NCBI RefSeq assembly: GCF_000716445.1
Contig: NZ_JNWK01000011.1
Location: forward strand, 92,939 to 156,938
Direction: 5' to 3'
From: Streptomyces wedmorensis
GTDB taxonomy: Bacteria; Actinomycetota; Actinomycetes; Streptomycetales; Streptomycetaceae
DNA: 64,000 nt
Position 1 is the stretch's first letter; the number at the start of each line of letters is the position of its first letter. This document shows, piece by piece, positions 48,722-56,155 of the stretch. Position numbers and translations under genes: made by a program. The notes beneath the pieces were generated by a model. That model saw only the letters and a list, made by a program, of their open reading frames with translations, made no database searches and was not told where the DNA came from.

Positions 48722-49896
48722 CACGGTCCCCCTCCGATCAGCGACCGCAGTCGCTCCCAGCCCTGCTCCCGCTCGAACCCGGACTCGCCCCACCGCAGGG
48801 CGGGAACGGTCCGCACGAGGCCGTCCCGGTCCCGCTCCAGCACGTGGACCTCGGCGATCCGGCGCGGTCCGTCCCGGTCCCGTACGAGGTGGAGCACGGC
48901 GGAGAGCCCGGCGCCCAACTGGCTGTGGAGGGCGGCCCGGTCGAGTCCGGCCGCCGTTCCCAGCGCCTCCAGGCGGGCCGGCACGGCCGCGGCCGTGTTG
49001 GCGTGGAGCGTTCCGCAGCCGCCGTCGTGGCCCGTGTTGAGGGCGGCGAGCAGGTCCACCGCCTCCCCGCCCCGGACCTCGCCGACCACGAGCCGGTCCG
49101 GGCGCATCCGCAGCGCCTGGCGGACCAGGTCCCGCAGGGTGACGAGTCCGGCGCCCTCCTGGTTGGCGGGGCGCGCCTCCAGGCGCACCACGTGCGGGTG
49201 GTCCGGCCGCAGTTCCGCAGAGTCCTCGGCGAGCACGATCCGTTCCCGTTCGCCCACGAGGCCGAGCAGGGAGGCGAGGAGTGTGGTCTTCCCCGTGCCG
49301 GTGCCGCCGCTGACGAGGTACGACACCCGCGCGTCGATCAGGGCCCGCAGGATCGCGGCGCCGCCCGGCGGCACCGTGCCGGCCGCGGCGAGCTCGTCGA
49401 GGGAGAACGCTCGCGGCCGCACCACCCGCAGCGAGAGGCAGGTCGAGCCGACGGCCACCGGTGGCAGCACGGCGTGCATCCGGGTGCCGTCGGGGAGGCG
49501 TGCGTCCACCCAGGGGCGGGCGTCGTCGAGCCGGCGGCCGGCCACTGCCGCGAGCCGCTGCGCGAGCCGTCGGACGGCGCCGGCGTCCGGGAAGGAGACC
49601 GGGGCCCGTTCGAGGCCGGCGCCGCGGTCCACCCAGACCCGGTCGGGTGCCGAGACCAGGACGTCGGTGACGGCCGGGTCGGCGAGCAGCGGCTCCAGCG
49701 GTCCGGTGCCGATCAGTTCGCACCTCAGCTCCTCGGCCGCGCCGAGCACCTCGGTGTCGCCGAGCAGTCGCCCCTGGGCCCGCAGTGCCGCCGCGACCCG
49801 CGCCGGGGTGGGTTCGGCGCCGCTCGCCGCCAGCCGCTGCCGGACGGCGTCGAGGAGGCCCGCACCGCCGCCGGTCCACGTTCCGGTCGCGCTCAT
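48721..49896 (-). CDS. tadA: TadA/CpaF-type secretion ATPase
   Basis: A protein of 391 residues. An N-terminal domain precedes a GspE/VirB11-type ATPase core with Walker A GGTGTGKTT (near 197), an Asp box (IVLAEDSAEL), Walker B-like RPDRLVVGEVRGGEA and a His box region (GTLHANTA). It powers assembly of Flp-type pili. It overlaps the ssd-like gene by 4 bp. Confidence 0.92.
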   Translation of the reverse strand: MSATGTWTGGGAGLLDAVRQRLAASGAEPTPARVAAALRAQGRLLGDTEVLGAAEELRCELIGTGPLEPLLADPAVTDVLVSAPDRVWVDRGAGLERAPVSFPDAGAVRRLAQRLAAVAGRRLDDARPWVDARLPDGTRMHAVLPPVAVGSTCLSLRVVRPRAFSLDELAAAGTVPPGGAAILRALIDARVSYLVSGGTGTGKTTLLASLLGLVGERERIVLAEDSAELRPDHPHVVRLEARPANQEGAGLVTLRDLVRQALRMRPDRLVVGEVRGGEAVDLLAALNTGHDGGCGTLHANTAAAVPARLEALGTAAGLDRAALHSQLGAGLSAVLHLVRDRDGPRRIAEVHVLERDRDGLVRTVPALRWGESGFEREQGWERLRSLIGGGP

Positions 49897-51014
49897 GCCG
49901 CACCGCCCGGGGCGAGCACGCGCTCCCAGAACGCGCCGCAGAACCGGCCGAGCGGCCCGCCGGGTTCGGCGCCCGGCGGCACGCCCGCGTCCTGGTCCGT
50001 CACGATCCCGGGGTCGTAGGGGAGTTCACCGGCGAGCGGCAGCCGCAGCGCGTCGGCGACCCACCGCTCGTCGAGCCCCGCCGCGTAGGGTCCGCGGACC
50101 ACGGCCCGCACGTCGCGGGCGGCCATGCCGAGGGTCGTGGCCACCCGGTGGGCGGCCGCGACGGCCCGCAGTTCGCCCGGCACGACGAGCAGCACGAGGT
50201 CGAGTTGGGCGAGGGCCTCGGCGGCCGCCTCGTCGGTGCCGCGCGGCAGGTCGACGACGACGACCCCGCCGCGGCGGCGCGCCGCGCCGAGCACGGACCG
50301 CACCGCGTCGGGCGGCACCGGTGCGGCGGGCTCCCGGCCCCAGCTGAGCACCCGGACCCCCCGCACCGACGGCAGGGACTCCTCCAGGGCTCCGCCGGCC
50401 AGGCGGCCCTTCGAGGCCGCGAAGTCGGGCCAGCGTCTGCCCTGCTCGCGCTCGCCGCCGAGCAGCACGTCGAGTCCTCCGCCCAGGGGGTCTCCGTCGA
50501 CGAGCAGGGTGCGCCGCCCGGTCCGCGCGGCGGCCAGCGCGAGGCCGCACGCGAGGGTGGAGGCGCCGGCGCCGCCGCGGCCGCCGACGACCCCGACGGT
50601 CAGCGCCTGCCGCTCGGCCCCTTCGGCCGCGTCGGCGATCCGGTCGACGAGGAGGCTCTCGGCGTCCGGCAGCCGCAGCACGCTCTCGGCACCGATCTCG
50701 ACGGCGAGCCGCCACACCCCGGGATCGTCCCGGTCCCGTCCGACGATGACGGTCCCCGGCCGGCGCGCGGCGCCCCGGCAGCGGGCCGCGGCATCGTCGC
50801 CGACCAGCACGAGCGGCGGGTCGGTCCAGCTCGCGCGTCGCTCCGGCACGCGGTGGTGCACCTCGGGTTCCACCCCGGCGGCGGCGCACAGCCTGAGGAG
50901 GTCGTCGAGCAGCCCGAGGTCCTCGGTGACGATCAGCGGCCCGGCCCGGCGCGGCTCGTCCGGAGCCCTCGACTCCGGCCGGCGCGATTCCGTACGTGTC
51001 CTGGATGCCTCCAC
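49893..51014 (-). CDS. ssd: Septum site-determining protein Ssd (CpaE/MinD-like ATPase)
   Basis: A protein of 373 residues. The N-terminal 130 residues form a degenerate receiver-like domain as in CpaE. A ParA/MinD-type ATPase follows with deviant Walker A GGRGGAGAST (near 141-150) and DGDPLGGGLDVLLG. Compared with true MinD, the first Lys of the KGGxGK box is Arg and the second is Ala, so ATP hydrolysis may be weak. It heads the tad operon as in mycobacteria (Rv3660c, where it affects septation) and Streptomyces. Confidence 0.88.
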   Translation of the reverse strand: MEASRTRTESRRPESRAPDEPRRAGPLIVTEDLGLLDDLLRLCAAAGVEPEVHHRVPERRASWTDPPLVLVGDDAAARCRGAARRPGTVIVGRDRDDPGVWRLAVEIGAESVLRLPDAESLLVDRIADAAEGAERQALTVGVVGGRGGAGASTLACGLALAAARTGRRTLLVDGDPLGGGLDVLLGGEREQGRRWPDFAASKGRLAGGALEESLPSVRGVRVLSWGREPAAPVPPDAVRSVLGAARRRGGVVVVDLPRGTDEAAAEALAQLDLVLLVVPGELRAVAAAHRVATTLGMAARDVRAVVRGPYAAGLDERWVADALRLPLAGELPYDPGIVTDQDAGVPPGAEPGGPLGRFCGAFWERVLAPGGAA

Positions 51015-51462
51015 GGCACGCCCCTCTCGTGATTCCTGCCGTCCGCGAACTTCGCGGCAGGAATCACCGTGGGGCCGTCAGGGAAATCGTGCGGAAGTCA
51101 CCTAAAAACTGGGGATAACCGAAGCCCTGTGAATAACTTCGCCACCCTTCAAGGGGCTCCCCGGAACGCATCCTCCCGGTTACGGTGAGTGATGAATCAG
51201 GCGTCCGGGAGGGCGTGGGCCGACACGCGGCCGAGGACCGGAAGGAAGGGAGCAGGCGATGTCACACACGGCCGAAACGGCTCCGGACATGCGACGACCC
51301 CCGCCGGGGGGGAGAGCGGGGGTCGTCTCTCCGGCCGACTCGGGGGGGGAGGAGCCGGACCGGGTTAGCACGGTCGCGAACGATCCGTGACTTCCATGGT
51401 GTACCCGAGAGCCTTCTCAGGCAAACCCACACGCCCCAGCGTACGCCGAATGGCGGGCACCT
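51015..51462. other. 448-bp divergent intergenic region (ssd / HAD gene)
   Basis: Promoters for both flanking genes must be here. It has AT-richer segments around 51105-51145 (CTAAAAACTGGGGATAACC, GTGAATAACTTC) likely to hold the ssd promoter. It also has a 12-bp stem (GACGACCCCCGC 51293-51304 with GCGGGGGTCGTC 51316-51327) and a candidate 43-codon gene at 51259-51390. Otherwise I see nothing. Confidence 0.55.
51259..51390 (+). CDS. Possible 43-residue hydrophilic peptide
   Basis: ATG at 51259 has GGGAG seven bases upstream. The frame reads MSHTAETAPDMRRPPPGG and ends VSTVANDP before TGA. The peptide is acidic/Pro/Gly-rich with no membrane segment or known motif. The hairpin at 51293-51327 lies inside it, so this may instead be an untranslated leader or attenuator of the HAD gene 72 bp further on. 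Support rests on the ribosome binding site alone. Confidence 0.3.
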   Translation: MSHTAETAPDMRRPPPGGRAGVVSPADSGGEEPDRVSTVANDP

Positions 51463-52329
51463 ATGCTCGGGCTCGTGGAAAACCACTCCTTGCCGCGCAC
51501 AGCCGCCTTCTTTGACCTGGACAAGACGGTCATTGCGAAGTCCTCGACGCTGACCTTCAGCAAGTCCTTCTACCGGGGCGGACTGATCAGCCGCCGCGCC
51601 GCCCTGCGGACGGCGTACATCCAGTTCGTCTTCCTGGCGGGCGGGGCCGATCACGACCAGATGGAGCGGATGCGCGAATACCTTTCCGCGCTCTGCAAAG
51701 GCTGGAACGTCGCCCAGGTGAAGGAGCTCGTCGCCGAGACCCTTCACGACCTGATCGACCCGATCATCTACGACGAGGCCGCCTCCCTCATCGAGGAGCA
51801 CCACGCCGCGGGTCGCGATGTCGTCATCGTCTCGACGTCCGGGGCCGAGGTGGTCGAGCCGATCGGCGAGATGCTCGGCGCCGACCGGGTCGTCGCCACC
51901 CGGATGGTGGTCGGTGACGACGGCTGCTTCACCGGCGAGGTCGAGTACTACGCCTATGGGCCGACCAAGGCCGAGGCGGTCCGGGAGCTCGCGGAGTCGG
52001 AGGGCTACGACCTCTCGCGCTGCTTCGCGTACAGCGACTCGGCGACCGACATCCCCATGCTGGAGGCCGTCGGCCATCCGTACGCGGTCAATCCCGACCG
52101 GACGCTGCGCCGTGAGGCCGCGGCCCGGGAATGGCCGGTACTCGCCTTCGAGAAGCCGGTACGGCTCAAGCAGCGGCTGCCCGAGTTCCGGATGCCGCCT
52201 CGCCCCACTCTCGTCGCCGCGGCGGCCGTGGGCGCGGCAGCGGTGGGCGCCGGACTGGTCTGGTACGCCGCCCGGCGCAGGCAGGCCGCGCTCGCCCATC
52301 AGCTCGCTGGTGACTTTGCCCGAATTTGA
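51463..52329 (+). CDS. HAD-IB family hydrolase (SerB/CicA-like)
   Basis: A protein of 288 residues. HAD motif I is FFDLDKTV (D18, D20), motif II lies in VVIVSTSGAEVV, and motif III/IV lies in GPTKAEAVRELAE and RCFAYSDSATDIPMLEAVG. These are typical of IB phosphatases such as phosphoserine phosphatase relatives. A C-terminal Ala/Val helix (about 246-268, TLVAAAAVGAAAVGAGLVWY) suggests membrane attachment. The ortholog is Rv3661 in mycobacteria and a gene called morphological differentiation-associated in S. coelicolor. An in-frame GTG at 51475 is an alternative start. Confidence 0.87.
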   Translation: MLGLVENHSLPRTAAFFDLDKTVIAKSSTLTFSKSFYRGGLISRRAALRTAYIQFVFLAGGADHDQMERMREYLSALCKGWNVAQVKELVAETLHDLIDPIIYDEAASLIEEHHAAGRDVVIVSTSGAEVVEPIGEMLGADRVVATRMVVGDDGCFTGEVEYYAYGPTKAEAVRELAESEGYDLSRCFAYSDSATDIPMLEAVGHPYAVNPDRTLRREAAAREWPVLAFEKPVRLKQRLPEFRMPPRPTLVAAAAVGAAAVGAGLVWYAARRRQAALAHQLAGDFARI

Positions 52330-52344
52330 GCGATGCGCCAGAGA

Positions 52345-52651
52345 AGTGGAGCCAGCACTTTCGCTTCTACCCGGACAGGAGTAGAAAGGAATCAGGCCCG
52401 CGAGACCGAGGACATCCGAGAGGATCACCTGTTGAGCATGAAGGCCCCACGGACCTAGCACCGAAACCGGGCACCCACGCGACGTCGACCCGTCGATTAC
52501 GGGCCAGCCGCACCAGGCCACGGGCAAAGTTCCCGGCCTGATGGGCACATATCGAGGACGCTTGGTAACTGGGTGGAAGTGCCAGCGGCGGTACCAGAAA
52601 CGGTGCCGCCGCAACCCGTTCCGGGCCCCCACGGGGGCCCGGAATCTTTTT
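52345..52651 (+). ncRNA. Ms1/6S-like small RNA (MTS2823/scr3559 type)
   Basis: A non-coding stretch of about 305 nt between the HAD gene and a convergent gene ends in a textbook intrinsic terminator. It is less GC-biased at wobble spacing than its neighbours and has stems expected of a structured RNA. CTTCTACCC (52364-52372) can pair with GGGTGGAAG (52571-52579), closing a domain of about 200 nt. GCGGCGGTACC (52585-52595) pairs with GGTGCCGCCGC (52602-52612). In mycobacteria the core-RNAP-binding RNA Ms1/MTS2823 lies exactly here, after Rv3660c (ssd) and Rv3661 (HAD), and a 6S-like RNA (scr3559) is reported at this place in S. coelicolor. The 5' end is approximate. Identity rests on synteny and structure. 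Confidence 0.72.
52619..52651 (+). terminator. Rho-independent terminator of the small RNA
   Basis: A 12-bp stem TTCCGGGCCCCC/GGGGGCCCGGAA with a 2-nt separation is followed by TCTTTTT. It is one of very few true T-tract terminators in the window, and it lies 31 bp from the convergent Fic-like gene stop. Confidence 0.92.
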
Positions 52652-52681
52652 GCCCTCAGGGCGCGGGCCCGGCCCCTGACG

Positions 52682-53500
52682 TCAGGCCGCGCCGCGCTGA
52701 AGGGCCTCGCAGACCGCCGTCGACTCCCGGACGCCGAGCTCGACCGAGCGCCCGCAGTGGGCGATCCAGGCACCCACGCCCTCCGGGGTGCCCGACAGGT
52801 ACCCCTCGAACGCCGCGACGTAGGCCGCGCGCCCCTGCTCCGCGTGGCCGACCTCGGCCGGGCAGATCGCCTTGGGGTCGAGGCCGCTGCCGACCAGCAC
52901 GATCCGCTCCGCCGCCCGCGCGACCAGACCGTTGTACGAGGTGAACGGCCGCAGCGCGAGCAGCTCGCCGTGCACCACTGCGGCCGTCACCAGGGCCGGG
53001 GCGTCGCCGCCCGCGACGATCAGTTCCGCGAGGCCGTCGAGACGGCCGGCGACCTCGGCCGGGGCGGGCGCCGGGGCCTCGATCAGCGGCTCGTCGACGG
53101 ACTCGCCGTCCAACCGGGGCCGCCCCACCGACGCACCGGGGTCGCCCGCGGCGACCAGGTGGAGGCGGGCTAGGACCCGCAGCGGCGACTGGCGCCAGAT
53201 GGAGAGCAGCTGCCCGGCCTCGGCGCCCAGGCGCAGGGCGGCGCCGACCGTGCGGGCCTCGGGGTCGGCGCTGAAGTCGGTGCGTCGCCGGACCTCCTCA
53301 AGGGCCCAGTCGGCGCCTGCGAGGGCGGCCGAGCCGCGCGCCCCGCGGAGAGCCGCCTCGGAGGAGATCTCGTTGCTGCGGCGGCGCATCACGCGGTGGC
53401 CGTAGACCCGGTCGACGGCCTTGCGTACGGAGTCCACCGCGTCGGCGACGCCCGGCAGGGAGCCGAGGGCGGCCAAGGGGTCAGAGGCGTGCGTACTCAT
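52682..53500 (-). CDS. Degenerate Fic-fold protein ('oxidoreductase' of older annotation)
   Basis: A protein of 272 residues, all alpha-helical. The segment HGELLALRPFTSYNGLVARAAERIVL (about 186-211) aligns with the Fic signature HPFxxGNGRxxR. However the catalytic His is replaced (LRPF), and GNGR reads YNGL. The AMP-transfer site therefore looks dead or altered. The earlier helix with NEISSEAALRGARGSAALAG resembles the Fic N-terminal region. It matches the gene beside Rv3661/scr3559 in Actinobacteria. Function unknown; it could be a structural or regulatory relic. Confidence 0.68.
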   Translation of the reverse strand: MSTHASDPLAALGSLPGVADAVDSVRKAVDRVYGHRVMRRRSNEISSEAALRGARGSAALAGADWALEEVRRRTDFSADPEARTVGAALRLGAEAGQLLSIWRQSPLRVLARLHLVAAGDPGASVGRPRLDGESVDEPLIEAPAPAPAEVAGRLDGLAELIVAGGDAPALVTAAVVHGELLALRPFTSYNGLVARAAERIVLVGSGLDPKAICPAEVGHAEQGRAAYVAAFEGYLSGTPEGVGAWIAHCGRSVELGVRESTAVCEALQRGAA

Positions 53501-53602
53501 AGGTAAGGAGGCTACGCGTCCTGCGGGCCCGCCCCACGAAGGAGTGGTCTTCTTCACGCTCCTTGACCACGGCACGCAATCATGCCACTACGCTAGGTGA
53601 AC

Positions 53603-54589
53603 ATGAAGATCGCTTTCGTCGGGAAGGGCGGCAGCGGCAAGACCACGCTGTCCTCGCTCTTCATCCGCCACCTCGCCGCCAACGAAGCCCCGGTCGTCGC
53701 CGTAGACGCCGACATCAACCAGCACCTCGGCGCCGCGCTCGGCCTGTCCGAGGCGGAGGCCGCCGCGCTGCCCGCGATGGGCGTGCACCTGCCGCTCATC
53801 AAGGAGTACCTGCGGGGCTCCAACCCCCGGATCGCCTCCGCCGACACGATGATCAAGACGACGCCGCCCGGGGAGGGTTCGCGGCTGATGCGGGTCCGCG
53901 AGGACAACCCGGTGTACGAGGCGTGCGCGCGGCCGGTCCGGCTCGACGAGGGCGATGTCCGGCTGATGGTGACCGGCCCGTTCACCGAGTCGGACCTCGG
54001 GGTGTCCTGCTACCACTCGAAGGTCGGGGCGGTCGAGCTCTGCCTCAACCACCTGGTCGACGGCGCCGACGAGTACGTGGTCGTCGACATGACCGCGGGT
54101 TCGGACTCCTTCGCCTCCGGTCTCTTCACCCGCTTCGACATGACGTTCCTGGTGGCCGAGCCGACCCGCAAGGGCGTCTCGGTCTACCGCCAGTACAAGG
54201 AGTACGCCCGGGACTTCGGCGTCGCGCTCAAGGTCGTCGGCAACAAGGTGCAGGGCCGGGACGACCTCGACTTCCTCCGCGAGGAGGTCGGCGAGGACCT
54301 GCTCGTGACCGTCGGCCACTCCGACTGGGTCCGCGCGATGGAGAAGGGCCACCCGCCGCGTTTCGAGCTCCTGGAAGCCGAGAACCGCATGTCGCTCCAG
54401 GCCCTCCAGGACGCGGCCGACGACTCGTACGCCCATCGCGACTGGGACCGCTACACCCGCCAGATGGTCCACTTCCACCTGCGCAACGCCGAGAGCTGGG
54501 GCAATGCCAAGACGGGGGCCGACCTGGCTTCGCAGGTCGACCCCGGGTTCGTGCTGTCCGAAGGGCTCAGTGCCGTTCAGCCTGCTTGA
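53603..54589 (+). CDS. CooC/MinD-like ATP-binding protein
   Basis: A protein of 328 residues starting MKIAFVGKGGSGKTTLSSLF with the deviant Walker A KGGSGKT at 8-14. Further motifs are the switch VVAVDADINQHLG, YVVVDMTAGSDSFASG, a nucleotide-base NKV motif (VVGNKVQ) and VAEPTRKGVSVYRQY. This resembles CooC-type P-loop ATPases that help insert nickel or mature metalloenzymes. No metal-enzyme gene is adjacent. ATG at 53603 is preferred over GTG 53597 because AGG lies properly before it. Its 3' end overlaps the convergent gene by 23 bp. Confidence 0.83.
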   Translation: MKIAFVGKGGSGKTTLSSLFIRHLAANEAPVVAVDADINQHLGAALGLSEAEAAALPAMGVHLPLIKEYLRGSNPRIASADTMIKTTPPGEGSRLMRVREDNPVYEACARPVRLDEGDVRLMVTGPFTESDLGVSCYHSKVGAVELCLNHLVDGADEYVVVDMTAGSDSFASGLFTRFDMTFLVAEPTRKGVSVYRQYKEYARDFGVALKVVGNKVQGRDDLDFLREEVGEDLLVTVGHSDWVRAMEKGHPPRFELLEAENRMSLQALQDAADDSYAHRDWDRYTRQMVHFHLRNAESWGNAKTGADLASQVDPGFVLSEGLSAVQPA

Positions 54590-55895
54590 CGGCGGGCGCC
54601 GGGACCGCCGGAACGCCGGCCGCCGGGGCACCGGCCGGGGCCGCCGGCTCGGGGGCGAGGAACGCCTTCCAGCCGGCGGCCGGGGGCTCGCCGACCTTGA
54701 GGGTCCGCATCTTGGCGATGACGTCGGGGTCCTGGGCGTCGAGCCAGTCGGCCAGCTGGCGGAAGGAGACGCACTTGACGTCCTTCTGCACGCAGACCGT
54801 GGCGATGGTCTCCTCGATGGCCCGCATGTACGTGCCGCCGTTCCAGGACTCGAAGTGGTTGCCGATGATCAGCGGCGCCCGGTTGCCCCGGTAGGAGCGC
54901 TCGAAGGCCTGCACCAGGCCGTCGCGCATCTGGTCGCCCCAGTACCGGTGCTGCGAGGGGTCGCCCTGGGTGGTGCCGGGTGACTGGTTGACCAGGAAGT
55001 TGTAGTCCATGGAGAGCGTCTGGAAGGCGCGCCCGGGAACCGGTACGAGCTGCATCGACAGGTCCCAGATGCCCTGGTCCTTCTTGGGCCAGATCTGGTC
55101 GTTGACGCCGCTGGTGTCGTAGCGGAAGCCCAGCTGCGCCGCCGCCTGGACGAAGTTCTTCCGACCTTCGAGGCAGGGGGTGCGGGCGCCGACGAGCTCC
55201 TTGTCGTAGTCGAAGGGCAGCGGCTGCTCGGCGCGCAGGCCCGCGTTGGTCTTCCAGTTCTTGACGAAGGACTTGGCCTGGCCGATCTCGCTCTTCCACT
55301 CCTCGACGGACCAGTTGCCGACGCCGCCGTCGGCGCCGCAGAAGTGCCCGTTGAAGTGGGTGCCGATCTCGTTGCCCTCCTGCCACGCGCCGCGCAGTTC
55401 GCGGACGGTGGCACGGATGCCCTCGGTGTCGTTGAACCCGATGTCGGAGCGGCCGGCGCTGTGCTGCGGCGGGTCGTAGAGGTGGCGCTTCTCCTCGGGC
55501 AGCAGGTACACGCCGCTGAGGAAGTACGTCATCTTGGCGTCGTACTTCTTGCCGACCGTGCGGAAGTGGGAGAACAGCTTCTGGCTGTCCTCGCCGGCGC
55601 CGTCCCAGGAGAAGACCACGAACTGCGGCGGGGTCTCCCCCGGCTTGAGGCGCTGCCAGACCGGCTGGTGGGGCTGGGCGCCGGTGAAGGCCGTGGAGCC
55701 GTCGCCGATCAGGCGGGGCGCGGTCTGGGGGGCCGCCGCGGGACCCTTCTTGGCGCCCTCACCGCCCTGCGCGGGCTTCGTGGCGGGATCGCCGGAGCCC
55801 GAGCAGCCGGCGAGGCCGGTGACGAGAGCGAGGGCGAGAGCGCCTACGGCGAGCGCCCTCTTCTGGACGGTGGTCGTTCTCCCTGCGGCTGTCAT
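54567..55895 (-). CDS. Secreted lipoprotein with polysaccharide-deacetylase-like fold
   Basis: A protein of 442 residues. The lipoprotein signal has lipobox LAGC (C31). It then has an extracellular alpha/beta domain with FVVFSWDGAGED, MTYFLSGVYLLP, NEIGTHFNGHFCG and IIGNHFESWNGGTYM. The D-G near residue 110 and the H-x-x-G-H pattern in GTHFNGH recall the metal triad of carbohydrate esterase 4 enzymes. The spacing is unusual, so activity is not certain. The C-terminus is Pro/Ala-rich. GGAGAGG precedes ATG 55895. It is probably cell-wall or capsule related. Confidence 0.75.
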   Translation of the reverse strand: MTAAGRTTTVQKRALAVGALALALVTGLAGCSGSGDPATKPAQGGEGAKKGPAAAPQTAPRLIGDGSTAFTGAQPHQPVWQRLKPGETPPQFVVFSWDGAGEDSQKLFSHFRTVGKKYDAKMTYFLSGVYLLPEEKRHLYDPPQHSAGRSDIGFNDTEGIRATVRELRGAWQEGNEIGTHFNGHFCGADGGVGNWSVEEWKSEIGQAKSFVKNWKTNAGLRAEQPLPFDYDKELVGARTPCLEGRKNFVQAAAQLGFRYDTSGVNDQIWPKKDQGIWDLSMQLVPVPGRAFQTLSMDYNFLVNQSPGTTQGDPSQHRYWGDQMRDGLVQAFERSYRGNRAPLIIGNHFESWNGGTYMRAIEETIATVCVQKDVKCVSFRQLADWLDAQDPDVIAKMRTLKVGEPPAAGWKAFLAPEPAAPAGAPAAGVPAVPAPAVKQAERH

Positions 55896-56155
55896 CCGCG
55901 TGCCTCTCCTCGGATCCTCAGATTTCCGTACAAGCGGCGTCAACGTCGCACCGCTGGGGCCGAGGAGCGTCAACGACAAGCGGCGTGCGCACGTTCTGTC
56001 ACCGGATCCGGTGAATCATTGCCCTATTTGCCCTGAAAATAATGCCGGACTCTTTACTCTCCATTACTCTTCATTTACCGAGAGTTAGCCAATCGGTGTC
56101 CCGCCGCATCACCCCGCACGAGCCGCGACCGCGCTGCCCCGGAGGAGACGGGAAC

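Noticed and set aside
52330..52681. tmRNA, RNase P RNA or a riboswitch in the gap after the HAD gene
   Set aside because: There is no tRNA-like acceptor/T-arm, no resume-type reading frame, no RNase P conserved cores, and no downstream gene on the same strand for a riboswitch to control.
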